Origin: Sipunculus nudus
Lineage: Eukaryota > Annelida > Sipuncula > Golfingiida > Sipunculidae
DNA: 64,000 nucleotides
Direction: 5' to 3'
Assembly (NCBI GenBank): GCA_026874595.1
Contig: CM049313.1
Coordinates: 34,253,159-34,317,158 of the forward strand
Shown here: positions 23,801 through 36,064 of the stretch, one piece after another
Numbering within the stretch: the stretch's first letter is position 1
Layout of the letters: each line of letters opens with the position of its first letter
Notes under the pieces: generated by a model
What the model was told of the DNA's origin: nothing
The model's database searches: none
The model's input: only the letters and a program-made list of their open reading frames with translations
Translations under genes and position numbers: made by a program

Positions 23801-25012
23801 ATAGAAGTATGATCTTCATTAACTGGCACGTACCCAACTTAAAAATATTGTTTTTTTAACTCGGTTCGCCGAGTGAGTATCCAGCGGCCATCTTGCCCCT
23901 CTTGCCTTTGACGGTCTGTACCCGTTTTAGACGCCTTATCCGTCTCTGTATACAGGAACGGAGAGCACTGTATGCATTTTAGTGGTGCCCTGTCTGATAT
24001 TACTATTCCTTTGCCCACATAGCCAAAAAAAATCAAGCCAACAAAGGTTTAACTACACACCTTACTTGTTTTCTTGCTCAAAGAAAGTAAATGTTGCATA
24101 TTATCCAGGTGCAAAGTTAGGAAGCTATGCTGGCAAGTTTCTAAACAGACATTACATGTTGCTTTTGGATCAGGGTCACAGTGGGCAACCAGTTTTCAAA
24201 GTCGTTCTTCTTCTGACTGGCTGTTGGGTTTCGGGCTCATTCATCATGGAAACCGTGAAATAAGATTAACTGCCTGGTCCCTAAAATAGTGCAATCCAGT
24301 AAAAAAAATAGAAAAATAAAGGCTCCAAGCGGAACTTGTATCTGCCTGCAAATGTTCTTGTTTTAACTTATTAGTAATGGTTCACACACCCAGGTAAAGA
24401 ACCACGTTTGCTTATTTTAAGCTAATTATATAATTAATTAAAAAAACTGTGTCCTCGCTCGCACTACAATATTTCAAACAGAGTGCTTGTAAGCCTGACT
24501 TACTTCGTAGGCTATACCCGACTTAACTGGCTGTGACAGGTTTGATCGTACTTTTGATTCGGTACCTGACATTTCTCTTTTGTTTATAAGGGAGGTGACC
24601 TGGGTGTGAGTTTAATGCTTTTTATAGCAAAAGCGACTTTACACCAAGAGTGAATTTCCCGAAGTGTTGAGAAAGTTATGACGTCGGGGTCACCAGGGTC
24701 AAAGGTGACTGATCAGAACAGCTAGCGTGAAATCGTACCTGGGCTTACCACCAAATTGCAGATGGTCGCACAGTTTAACCCCTGAGATGGTTTAACAATA
24801 CACGATCTGTGACTTTGCGAGTTTGTTTTAAGTTATTTCACTTGTATAAACAGTCAATACCGTGTGTAATGTATTATTAAACGTTTTACCTGGACCAAGT
24901 TGTTTTCAATTACTTGACCTCGGACCAAGGGATTTAGTTTAATTTGTTTGTCAGTGCAAGTACAAGTACATATGGTCAGGAATACTATGTTTATACTATG
25001 AGACAATGCCTA

Positions 25013-25014
<2 letters not shown>

Positions 25015-25066
<52 letters not shown>
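25015..25066. repeat. (TA)n array
   Basis: TA microsatellite in the leader region of the unit A retroelement. Confidence 0.95.
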
Positions 25067-25068
<2 letters not shown>

Positions 25069-25236
25069 TTGCGGGAATTATTCTCTGCGGTTTTTTATCA
25101 TTTCTGGCTCCCGCACTGTCTCTCGGCCTGTTCTGGCACAGAGTAGCCCGGTACTATTGCACGTTCCAGCTTTGGTGCTAACGCCCTGCCATTCAGCCAG
25201 TTTCTGGCTGTATTATCATGACCTTATGTGCTAAGG

Positions 25237-28200
25237 AGTCTGTCTAAAACGTGGAGAATTCGCGGAGAGATTGAGAGTTCGCGGAGAATTTGCAGAGAGT
25301 TTTTATATGCAAGGATACTTAAATACAAATTAAAATCACTTAAAATCTCGAACTATATTAGCATATATTAACATATTTGTTCACTGTTAAATGACCGAAT
25401 TAATTAAAATCTTTACATTCACGTAATATGCAGCTCTAGCTCGATCAGTTGTTTTGGCAAGCAGGTTCCCTTAAGATTTCATTTGTGCCATGCCGGAGAC
25501 AACGAATAGCATCAAGAGACTGTGGGCTATTTGCGATTGTAAATGCAGTTGATTTTTGTTTCAATCCAGAAATTAAACAAACTGAACATTTTAACCAGGG
25601 ATTAATGTAGAAACAGTTAGTTTCTTGTTTCAGTTTTTTAGCTCAGCTGACTGTAAGTCATCTGAGCTATAGCAATCACTCTTTGTCCGTCGTCCGTCTG
25701 TCCGTCTGGCCGTCCGTTAACCTGGCACAAATCGTAACCGCTGGACCTAGAATCTTGTAACTTTATATTCTGAGAGGTCCATGAAAAATCTCCTCGGAAA
25801 CCAGAATTGTTACCCATATCCTTTGAGCTATGGGGCCCCAAAGTACCCCCCAGAATTCATACAAAAACTTCAATATCTCATTAACTACATCACTGATGGT
25901 CATGATTTTTTGCACACATATCGATCATAAAAAGTTTCATCAGTTCCTGCAGACTGGTGGCGCCACCTGTAGTTTTCGATTTTTTACGAATTTTTTCTCT
26001 ATTTTTGAGACCTTTGAGAATGTGAACATCTGTTAACAGGGCACAAATCGTAAAGACTGGATCTAGAATCTTAATTCTTGACACACTGAGAGACCTATGA
26101 AAAGTCTCCATGGAAAACAGAAATTAGGTCTCTGTTACCCATATCCTTTGAGGTATGGGGCCCCAAAGTACCCCCCAGAATAGTAAAAAATTTCATACAA
26201 AAACTTCAACATCTCATCAACTACGTACTTCACTAATGGTCATTATTTTTTGCATACATATTGATCATGGGATGTTTCATCAATGTCTGCAGACTGGTGG
26301 TGCCACCTGTATTTTCCAATTTTTTACGAACTGTTTTCTCTATTTTTGAGACCTTTAAAATGTGAGCTTCTGTCAAAAAGGCACAAATCGTAAAGACTGG
26401 ACCTAGAATCTTCATTCCTCACACAGTGAGAGACCTATGAAAAGTCTCCATGGAAACCTGATATAAGGTCTCTGTTACCCATATCCTTTGAGCTGTGGGG
26501 CTTCCAATTACCACCAAGAATAATGGAAAATTTGATAAAAAAAAACTGCAACATCTCAATAACTACAACACTGATGGTCATGATTTTTGGCATACATATT
26601 GATCAAGAGGTGTTCCATCATTTCCTGCAGACTGGTGGTGCCACCTGTATTTTTTCAAATGTTTACATTTTTTTTTCTCTATTTTTGAGACCTTTAAGGA
26701 TGTAGTTATCTGTCAACAGGGTACAAATCGTAACGACTGGACCTAGAATCTTCATTCTTGATACACAGGGAGACCCATGACATGTCTCCATGGAAACCTG
26801 AAATTAGATCTCTGTTACCCATATCCTTTGAGCTTTGGCACTCCAAATTACAGCTCAGAATAATGGAAAAATTGATACAAACTTGAAGTATCTGAACAAC
26901 TAATGCAGAAATCACCATAATTGTTTGTATGGATATTGATCATGGAGTGTTTTATCAGTTTCTGCAGACTGGTGGCACCACCTGTATTTGTTCGGTTTTT
27001 TTTTACGATTTTTTTTCTCTATTTTTGAGACCTTTAAAGATATGAACGTCTGTTAACAGGGCACAAATCATAACAACTGGACCTAGAATCTTCATTCTTG
27101 ACACACTGGGAGACCCATGAAATGTCTCCGTGGAAACCCGAAATTAGGTCTCTGTTACCCATATCCTTCAAGCTATATGACTCTGAAATATCCCTCAGAA
27201 TAATGGACAATTTGATACAAAAGCTGAAGTATCTGGACAACTAATGTAGAGATCACCATGATTCTTTGTATGGATATTGATTATTGAGTGTTTCATAAGT
27301 TTCTGCAGACTGGTGGCACCACCTGTATTTGTTCGGGTTTTTTCACGAATTTTTTTCTCTATTTTTGAGCCCTTTTAAGGATGCTGTCATCTGTTAATGT
27401 GGCACAAATTGTAACAACAGGACCTAGAATCTTCATTCTTGTCATGCAAGGAGGCCCATGAAAAGTGTCTGTGGAAACCTGAAATTAGGTCTCTGTTACC
27501 CATATCCTTCAAGCTATAGGACTCCGAAGTATCCCTTGGAGTAATGGAAAATTTGATACAAAAGCTGAAGTATCTAAACAACTAATGCAGAGATCACCAT
27601 GATTCTTTGCATGGATATTGACCATTAAGTGTTTTTATTAGTTTCTGCAGGCTGGTGGAACCACCTGTATTTTTTTTTAAAGTTTACGCATTTTTTCTCT
27701 ATTTCTGAGATATATAAATACAGTCACAATCTTTGCCTGTTGGTTAATCTGTTTGATGCTTCAGTTGAATGGGTATATACTACCATTCAGATGATAACAT
27801 TTCCTTTTGCGAATCTCTTCCCAGTCAGCTGAGCGTCATGACCCATGGGTCACTTGTTTAGGCATTTTACACCATTTCCTAAAATAAAACTTTCTCCTAG
27901 AATACCAAAGCCTATATATAATGCAAATGTAACCATTGGGATTGAATGTGAATGTGGGTTAGGAGATGTATTCGAAGACATGATTGGATGTGATAAAAAA
28001 TTATAAAAAATGTAATAAATAAGTGTATTTTTTTAAATTTGCATTTGTCTTCAAAATAACTAAAATAATCGGTGAAATTTTTTTATGAAGATTGTATAAA
28101 TAAGTTCTTGTATTATTGCTGTATGTATTTGTACATTGTGCTTTATTTTTCAGTTGTTTTATTATTGTATTTTGTACAGACTAAGAAAAATATAATTCTT

Positions 28201-28785
28201 TGACTGTGATCACAATAAATATTTAAAATTTTTCTTTTATTTTATTTAATCCTACTGCCAATTCGATTCATTTGCTACCTTTAATAAATTTTGTGCATGT
28301 TAATTGGTCCAGATACACTGTTAATGGTAGGCCTGACAGTGTTTATTTTCTATCAGTAAATGTAGGTACAAAAGCATGATTTATTTAGTATCTTATATAT
28401 TTCGTTAACCACCTGTAAATTTGATACACCTGCAAGGTTTTTTTATGGGTTACACAATAAACTGTTGAAACATTAAGTGTTTTGCGGCTTCGTCTTAAGA
28501 TCTGCCATGTCAGTGTCAGCTGCATGGTGACCCAGACGGGATTTATAGTTTTGCGTGACGCATTCACTCGACTGTGAGTTAACATTGTTCAGCATAAAAT
28601 GCTTAATTATGTACAGATTTTTTTTGATTATTTCGGTCATTTAACAGTGCGCAAATATGTCAAGGGTAATATAGTTGGAGATTTTAAGTAATTTTAGTGT
28701 GTATTAAAAAAGTATCATTGCATATGAACACTCTCCGCAAATTCTACGTCTCTCCGCGGATTCTCCGCGTTTAAGAGAGACCCTG
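25237..28785. mobile_element. hAT-like TIR element carrying a tandem array
   Basis: Flanked by the 8-bp duplication TGCTAAGG (25229-25236) and TACTAAGG (28786-28793), with one mismatch. The right end reads CAGGGTCTCTCTTAAACG outward-in; the left is AGTCTGTCTAAAACG. Inverted arms extend for about 165 bp with repeated CGCGGAGA words. CAGGG-type ends and an 8-bp duplication fit hAT. No transposase is present. The interior holds a six-unit tandem array. Unit B has an intact, empty site near 48246, so the insertion is later than the duplication. Confidence 0.75.
25640..27860. repeat. Repeat element with six 340-bp tandem units
   Basis: Edges carry inverted AGCTCAGCTGACTG and CAGTCAGCTGAGC. The units begin at the GCACAAATCGTAA box at 25725, 26041, 26381, 26721, 27061 and 27402, so five spacings are 316, 340, 340, 340 and 341. 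Each has GGACCTAGAATCTT, GTTACCCATATCCTT, CTGCAGACTGGTGG and TTTTTCTCTATTTTTGAG. Units share no long open frame. Confidence 0.85.
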
Positions 28786-28808
28786 TACTAAGGGGGGGGG
28801 GGGGGGGG

Positions 28809-29090
28809 CACAACGTAGTGTCGTTCAACATCTAATATGCATAAAGATACTTGAAGAACAGTGGCAGACAAGACGTTTATACCTGCCCGTACCTCTCTGT
28901 CCCTTATTCCCCACTTTGCCCCACCCAAGGCAAGTTAACGATTCTAGATAAGGTCACGTGCCAGCAGGGCCAGGTTTAATCAGGATAGAATATGCACACA
29001 GTTTTCTGGCGCCCAGGCAGAAGTAGTATGTATTGGGGTCAATTGGAGGGAACATTTCAATGGTAGGCATCACCCTGCGAACTTTGGCTC
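28809..29090. other. Leader region of the unit A retroelement
   Basis: Preceded by a 17-base poly-G run (28792-28808). Aligns with about 48300-48650 of unit B (GATACTTGAAGAACAGTGG, then GATTCTAGATAAGG.CACGTG). Confidence 0.6.
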
Positions 29091-30300
29091 AGATCCTGCA
29101 ACTCGCGCACTGCGCCCCGCATAGACTCACTACCTACCCAGCAGTTACCGGCGCCACCAGAACATGAGGTACGATCAACTCAGCCCTGCCAATCAGCTGC
29201 CCCTCCTATGCCGACTCATTCTTAGAATACCCCATTGGATCATTTAGTGGAAGCACTACTGGCAGCCCACACGGAGGGCCACCTTCAGTAGCAGTCTAGT
29301 GTCCGTAGGCAGAATCGGTTAGCGGCGTGCCAGAAACTATTATTATAGATCGACAAAGGATCCCAGAGACAATACTTCAGGCCAACCGAGGCGACTCATG
29401 AGGTATGCTTGCAGTGATGGTTCATGGGACTCTAGGGATCGTCAGAGAGCCTGTGCCCGTGCCACTAAAAGGCCCGACGGCTTTCGGGGCAGTCACTGGC
29501 CTAAGCGGAGATCCAGGAGGGAGAAGGACTATAGGAGCCCGACAGAGAACACAATAATGAGAGATGTGGAAGGAAGCATGGTCAACCACATGATTCACCC
29601 GATAGATCCGATTAGTGGTCATACAGTACGAGTAAGGACTCTAGTACGTGAAATGTCAGATTATGACAGCGATAATTCTCATGTGGGTACCCGTATTCGC
29701 CGCTCAGGGAATCAGGGATGTCGTAATCACCAAAGATGCCACAGCATAATACGGAGGTTGCCAGATCTGCCGGATGCCGACATTTAGTGGCGTGGAACAC
29801 TGGTACACATTTATTTTTAAGTTTGAGAGACTAAGGAAGAGGTATAGATGGTCCGACAATAATGTGTAGAGAAACTTCGAATCGATTCTCTGACAGGCAA
29901 AGCCCTGCAGTTTGTCGGAGATATTGGAATAGATCACTGTCACAACAAACTTACTAACAGCCTGGAAAGGAAATGTGGGTTAAAGATGAGCCACGTGCAG
30001 CTTATAATAAGGAGGGCTGTACTAGCTCCGCTAGCTAGATAATAAGAGCTTGGAGAAATTCTCACAGATATTTTATGTTGAGGTAAATCACGGACGCCCG
30101 GCTACGGCAATGGGGATGTCCGCGAACAGTTGGCTATCGACTTCTTTTTGAAGGGGATCCACGACATTAATGCAGCTAAGGAATTTCAGGAAAGCGGCAA
30201 AAAATGGGAAAGAATAAATCGCCAATGAGTATCTTATATTTTGGAATACCAGGACCAATATAGCTGTGAGGCAAGAGCAGTTGTCGGATGGAGTTGGTCA
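29090..30300 (+). pseudogene. Gag remnant, unit A
   Basis: An arginine-rich N-terminal region (ORF 29398-29787) is followed, in broken frames, by a capsid-like segment whose GKALQFVGDI and later FFLKGIHD words are typical of Ty3/gypsy gag. Unit B is better preserved at 48743-49618 and 49700-49990. Several frameshifts and stops are present and no zinc knuckle was recognised. Confidence 0.55.
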
Positions 30301-30515
30301 TGAGACTGGCAATGACGGCGAACCAGACGAATCTCATCATCGTCCTGCCTGCTACGTACTACCAGGGAGCCACCGACAGCGGTAGACGCTGTGACCAAAC
30401 AAGTGGAAGAGATGGGATAAGTGGTTCAATTGATAACATCTGTGAAATCTATGAAAAATTAACACCTAGTAACCTTGTTTGAAGACACCAAAAAGAGGAG
30501 CTGACGAAGTCTCAG

Positions 30516-30734
30516 TTGTCGAGTCTTGGGGAGCTCCTGATGAGTTACCAAGATGTATTTGCATCTCATGATCTAGATTTGGGATGCATGAAGAGAATTC
30601 AGCATAGGTTTGACACCGGAAGTGCATTGCCCGTACGGGAGGGCACGGGAATAGCTCCTCTAGGTATTGAGGGAGATTTGCAGAAGAGGAAATTGCTGCA
30701 ACTTATACGGTGTTCCTTTGAGGGCAAGGGCTAG
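30516..30734 (+). pseudogene. Reverse transcriptase N-terminal fragment, unit A
   Basis: LLMSYQDVFASHDLDLGC and the following HRFDTGSALPVRE match the segment that precedes the RT palm in Ty3/gypsy pol. The frame ends before any catalytic motif (no YxDD) and runs straight into the pol C-terminus, showing an internal deletion. Confidence 0.7.
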
Positions 30735-30867
30735 GCACAAATTGTTTACCCCCGAAAGTGAGGTAGGAAATAAGGACAGCGAGGTCGGTGATCCGATTTT
30801 GGTAACCCCTCACGAGCCTAAGAAATAACAAGCGTTAACTGGGGATAGACAATAGAGAGAACAGGGA

Positions 30868-31059
30868 GTGTGTGATGTTTCGATTCCCGAGTCCGGAGTT
30901 CCTGTGAAGAGCTCATCCAAGCATCAGGAAGGGTCTTCTGCAGGCAAGAGGCCTGCAAATTTGCCTAGAAGGTCTGCTAGAGAAACACAGAGGCAGGTTT
31001 TTCTGCATGAATATTTGTACATAGTGACGGAGATGAGCATGATTAGTTTTTGTTTTTAA
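30868..31059 (+). pseudogene. Pol C-terminal tail fragment, unit A
   Basis: Ends with RRSARETQRQVFLHEY, resembling the basic RRS-R tail that closes many gypsy pol proteins. The unit B equivalent is 50330-50659. Confidence 0.5.
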
Positions 31060-31244
31060 GTTAAAGCTTGTACAAAAAATGGTAACATGGTATATAAGAT
31101 TGTCTGATTCAAAACAATATGGTAACATCAGCGGTGACACATATTGCCGACTGATTAGTGCACCCGAGCGTAGGCAGGAGGTGTATTAAATTAAATTATT
31201 TTGAGTTTGGAGACAGGGTCTCCTTTTAGAAAACTGGGAGGAGT

Positions 31245-31880
31245 TGTTTATTTGTTGTATATATACGGTAACTGCATGCCCGGGGTATGTTGTAACCCCA
31301 ACATGGTCGGCATGGTGACCGTGATCCCTGGAGACGGATGTCAAGAAAACCGCAGGGTTGACCAGGGCTAGAAAAATCCTGTAGATGCAGAGTGAAAAAA
31401 ATATACCTTTATACATTTTACTGTTAAAAATAAATTATCAGGTAAAACTAAATATATATTAATATATATTTCCCACTTGACTGCTTGTCACTATATCAAA
31501 TATTATTGGGAAACTTGCTTTAACTTTTTGTATAAAATAATAATAATTTATATAAATAAAAACATATCGTATTTGTGATAAAGAAAACGATATCCAAATA
31601 TATGCAGACATAGGAAAAACAAAACATTATAGTTGTATATGCTGAGGTGCATTGACCATAATAACAACCTAAGGTTACAGAGTATTTATAATTAGTGTAT
31701 ATAAGGGGCGCGTTCGTAGGTGTTGAAACAGTCATATATGCGATACTACCTTTAGATTAAAGAGCCAAATATTGCTTAAGTATTTTTAAACAAACTTGGA
31801 TATAACTACATAAGCTATTGCCCGGGAACCCTGAGACACTTTGTATGCAAAATGTGTATTCTGTATCTACTGCATATTCT

Positions 31881-31900
<20 letters not shown>
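31245..31900 (+). repeat. Candidate 3' LTR and shared flank, unit A
   Basis: Starts TGTTTATTTG after the purine tract. TATATATACGG lies just inside, and another TATA-like GTATATAAGGGGCGCG at about 31698. Matches 51273-52075 in unit B. The right end of the LTR is not resolved. Confidence 0.5.

Positions 31901-31949
<49 letters not shown>
31884..31949. repeat. (CT)n/(TA)n microsatellite
   Basis: CT run to about 31910, then TA run. Confidence 0.95.
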
Positions 31950-31952
<3 letters not shown>

Positions 31953-32131
31953 TGAAGAAAAACAACTCTGTAAATTCACTACAAACTGTTTCACGGGATG
32001 CGACCTGATCCTCAGGTGAATGTTTTTAGAATACATGTAGGCCTATATATAGATGTATGAATAGCCATGGTTCACAAAGAATAAACTAGAATACAAAGAA
32101 AAGTCGGTTTCCATCGGCAGTGAACCAACTT

Positions 32132-32134
<3 letters not shown>

Positions 32135-32191
<57 letters not shown>

Positions 32192-32224
32192 AACATAATA
32201 CACACATAAATATACATTTATATA

Positions 32225-32264
<40 letters not shown>
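32135..32264. repeat. (TA)n and (GT)n microsatellites
   Basis: TA run 32135-32182 and GT run about 32227-32264. Unit B has the cognate block at 57634-57875. Confidence 0.9.
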
Positions 32265-32268
<4 letters not shown>

Positions 32269-34260
32269 CGAAATAACCTTACCAGTCTCAATCCCGTGTC
32301 ACGGCAAGTACTGTGAATGAACGACGTGCTTTACCTGACCCACAGAGCTGTACCGTACCAGCAGAAATCAGCAGAGCGTAAATCAATGTCTTTCGGTCTT
32401 TTGAATCATAAAACACAACAGGCTCCTGGCGACCGTTCGCATATGACTGCGTTAGTCATAAAAAATGTTTTTTTTTTGTTCCGCAAAACGGTGCTCCGAT
32501 ATGTTAATATAGTGTTTGAACGACATGGTTGGCAAAGTTTGAGGGAAAACCCGTTTGTGTGTTAATTCAGTATGGAGTTTATTGTCATCCCACGCATATT
32601 TTTTAACACAAACTAGTCTCAGTCTAGTTAACTAGTAAATTAAACCGATGGCATTTAGACTCGTAAGAATGTAGGATTACTACCAGAGTTAATCGATTTT
32701 TTACCCAAACCAGCCACATCTGTATGCTGCTGGGATGCCTCTATTATTTTCAAAGTGGTAACCAAATTGCAGGCGATGGAAGGTTTCAAGGAAATATGTA
32801 AACGTTTTGTAGGAATTTCAGAGGTCGAGAACTTTCTATAATCCTTTTATATATGTATTTCTGCAGTAAACTCAGTTTGTGATATTTTATAATTCAATAT
32901 TTACGGAGTATCAGCAGTGTTGCAGCATTTGGAGGTTAAGCTGGTGACACATATCAGCGTTTATTGCATCCGATTAACGCATCCGATCGGCGCATCAATA
33001 TAAACAATAATGGACACTTTAATTTAAGTCGAACATGTCATACCTCCAGCAACGATTATCAGCTGCACTCAATGGATCCGTTGATCGCAGATATTGAGCA
33101 CTGCTCGTTTTTTTTTTGTTTGTTTGTTTTGCCATGTTGCCATGTTTTGCCGGTTAACGCACACGTTATGACCTTAAACTAGGAAGCCCTCACCGCCATT
33201 GTCGGCAATAAAATAACTGGTATTTCGCCCATACCCGGTGAGTTTACGGTTTCCAAGCCATTCTAGTGCTGGAAACGAGTACCTGTGATGCAGACAGACT
33301 CTCCCTGATAGAACTCCACGAATGATAGCAGATGTTTTAGCTCTCATCATTAGCTAGCCGTTTAAATAAAAATTTGTGTTTCTTTGTTGTGAAATATTGA
33401 CATTATATTACATTTATTGGTTGATCGTTTTTGTTGCTGTGGGAGTGGTTGCTGTTTGAGCGTGTTCTTGGGTGGGTACAGGATTTTACTAATTGTCCTC
33501 CATCATCGCGCGGGGTGCCATGTGTACTCGTGTTGTGTAGTGAAAGCGAATAATGGAGTACTATCATATACTCATATCACTGATGCCTGATATTCTTTTA
33601 TTCAACATGTACCTTAAGATATCTTAAGTTCCTAGCAAGACGGCAGGTCAACCGAGTGTGCAGTATTTGTGTTATTATCATGTTAAGTTTCCGAAATGCT
33701 ACAAAATGCTGAAAACTGCTCCTCTTTAGTCTGAAACGTGACCGAGTTATAAGTATTTCTGCGAAATCTCGTAATTTCTGGTTAGACGGCAAACAGAGCG
33801 AGATTCTACGAGACTTGCAATTGAATAGAAAAAATGAGGGAGAAAAACACTCCATATTTTCAGATCGCCAAGTTTTACCCCAAAATTTGGTAACCATGAT
33901 AACGGCAGCACAAAGCTACATGTGCGGAGGAATAAGACAATGATCCTAGTTTTAGATACGACAATAAAAATTGTGACATGTTTAAATTTTTTTTAGATAT
34001 TGCAGAAAAATGATATGTTACAGTGTTTCACGTACCACGCCCCCAGGTGGCTATTTCCGGGAAAAAAAAACAATTTTGAGATACTAGTGTGGGACTTACG
34101 ATATGTCAGTTTCAAAAAGATTCCTGCAACACTATGGCCTCCAGGGCAAGATGAATGAAATCACTTAATATCTCATTTGACGAGATATTTTACGAGATAT
34201 TGCGAGACTTTTAATAAAATCTTGTAGTACTGATTGAAAGCTACCAAATGCAAAAGCTAG
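32265..34260. other. Tail of unit A without recognised genes
   Basis: Aligns with 57875-58911 and 62042-63050 of unit B. CGAGATTCTACGAGAC-like words recur at 33.7-34.7 kb. No exon found. Confidence 0.6.
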
Positions 34261-34670
34261 ACTTATCTAGCGTTAAAAGCAATTATGTCATTAATATGGA
34301 ACACATGGACCAAACAATATCCTCTAGATATATAATATTATATCCTGTTTATCTGATTATGACATGAGAGCATGGATACTGAAAAAACTATAAGGTTCTC
34401 CAGACGATTCAATAACTGAATAGGGCTTTCTCTGTAAAGTCGCTTTGACACATTGTTATTATTTTCCTAGTATTCTTTTTCTGAAAATTTCCCTCTAAAT
34501 TTTATTTTCGTAGACTTTTGCCATTTACTTTTGCTTTACTGAGCTATTGACAAAGTATCCCAGATCTCTCTACAAAACCCTGCGATGCTGACTCATATGG
34601 CCCGAACATAGCAGACGACCATGAGGCATAGTGCGCATGTTCGTTGAAAATTCCTCGAGATTCCACGAGA

Positions 34671-35845
34671 TTATATCAGTTTATATTCTTCAACCTCCTT
34701 GGCCAAAGTTTCTGGGTCAAATGTTTTTGGTTCGAATTTTGGATATTGTTTTACTTCCGCTTCTTTATTATCAATAAATCTATTTACGAAGAAAGGTCCA
34801 ATAGAGTTGACCATAACCTCGTCCTCCTTTAGAGCTGCAAGAGCATCTGGAAGGGTCTTTGGGAGGGCAACTGGCGCCTTTCCGTCGGTGGTCTCGGGTG
34901 GGCATGGTAACTTGCGTTCAATTCCGTCAAGACCTGCAGCGATGGTTGCAGCGAGAACAAGGTATGGATTGGCAGCTGAACTGGGAAGGCGGTTTTCCAC
35001 GGCGGCACCGAGTTTACCATAGGTCTTGGCCCGGAAAGACGATTCCCTATGGTCTATGCCCCAGCTGGCGTGACTTGGTGTAAAGGCGTTACCGAAGCGT
35101 CTGTAGCAGTTGACGGTGGGAGCACAGAAGGCGCTGATGGCGGGAGCATGCAAACACAAGCCGGCGATCCAGTGATGGGCGATTTCTGACAAACGGTTGT
35201 TGTCATCTGGGTTACTGAAGACATTTTCGCCCTTATTGTTCCACAGGGACGAAGTGAAGTGACCTCCACTGGAGTGCATGATATCAGAGGGTTTAGGGAT
35301 GTAGCATGCTTTGTAGCCGTGTGACACAGCGATTTCCTTCGAAGCAACCTTAGCTACGAAATAGTTATCAGCAACCTTCATTCCCCACTCAGGTTTTGTG
35401 CAGAATTCCACTTGACCAGGCCCGTATTCGCAGTGCATCCTTTCTATTTCAACGCCAGCAGCTGCGAGTTGAGTGTCCAAGGTGAAAAGGAAATCCTCTA
35501 TTCCAGATTGCACAACGGTTGAAAAAATATCTACTCCCTCGAAAGCAGGGTTGTCTTCTTTGTCTAGCAGAGCAAACTCGATCTCGAAAGCAGACAATAA
35601 TTTATATCCTTTGTCCTTCAGGCGCTGGACTTGTCTGCTGGCTGCATGGACAGAGCAGGCGTCATAAGGCTGTCCATCTATTAAATTCATATCACAGAGT
35701 ACCTCACCGACCCTGTTCGTGCTTCTAGCCCAAGGAACTGCGTGTGCCGTGCCAACTCTGGGTTTACACCAGCCATTGGGAAAGCCTTTCTTCCCCTTTT
35801 CCCCGTACAGTTGTATTTGACTGCGTGGTCCGAAAAGGTCCAGAA
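34671..35845 (-). CDS. Lengsin-like gene B, catalytic exon (GS domain)
   Basis: Acceptor TTTAATAG|TT; 391 codons to TAA. Domain order: the end of the beta-grasp region (GFPNGWCKPRVG..HAVPWA, VGEVLCDM), then the GS catalytic domain with AFEIEF, EYGPGQVEF, SSGGHFTSSLW, PTVNCYRRF, ENRLPSSAANPYLVLA and a C-terminal tail. Residues corresponding to the metal-binding glutamates, the metal histidine and the glutamate-binding arginine of class I GS are all present. The adenylylation loop region of bacterial GS is not recognisable. The open frame with a good acceptor argues for a recently functional gene. Confidence 0.85.
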
Positions 35846-36032
35846 CTATTAAATACATAAATATGGAACAATAGGATTATAATATTCTCTGGATAAATTT
35901 GAATCGAAAGTCACACATTCAACACGAGAATGTTTTCCTAACAGCCCATGAACTTTTAAGTTTAAGAAATAGTATGGTTCCCATTGAGTTCAACAAAGAA
36001 AATGGGCGTGCATATTATACCTCCCATTTTAC

Positions 36033-36064
36033 CTCTGGCTTAAACTCCACCCTCGCGTCTGTTC
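36033..36064 (-). pseudogene. Lengsin-like gene B, candidate mini-exon with stop
   Basis: Borders TTATAG| and |GTAAAA are preserved. CAA of copy A is TAA here at 36040-36042 in the frame that joins to exon 3. Confidence 0.45.

Larger units (their letters stand above)
25115..31420 (+). mobile_element. Internally deleted Ty3/gypsy-like element, unit A
   Basis: Remnants in order: a leader segment (25115-25236, GTTCTGGCACA...), interrupted by the hAT-like insertion at 25237-28785; gag (about 29090-30300); the start of reverse transcriptase (30516-30734); the C-terminal end of pol (30868-31059); a purine tract AAACTGGGAGGAG; and a candidate 3' LTR starting TGTTTATTTG at 31245. RT catalytic core, RNase H and integrase are missing. 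The unit B copy at 48140-51400 carries the same deletion, so the deletion predates the segmental duplication. Limits are approximate. Confidence 0.6.
16620..33900. repeat. Tandem segmental duplication, unit A
   Basis: Aligns in the same order and orientation with 34260-63060. The left edge is where AGCAATTTTGTCATTAATAT begins to match (34272 in unit B). Shared contents are the lengsin-like gene, the deleted gag-pol element, the (TA)n/(GT)n block, and the tail with ATATCTTAAGTTCCTAGCAA. Unit-specific insertions are a solo LTR and a hAT-like element. Confidence 0.85.

Noticed and set aside
25725-27735. CRISPR-like or satellite centromere array
   Set aside because: 340-bp units without unique spacers rule out CRISPR. 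Six units inside a transposon are too few to call a centromeric satellite.
17046-35022. Antisense 107-codon ORFs conserved in both units (17046-17369 and 34699-35022)
   Set aside because: They lie entirely opposite the lengsin-like catalytic exon. Their conservation follows from the sense strand.
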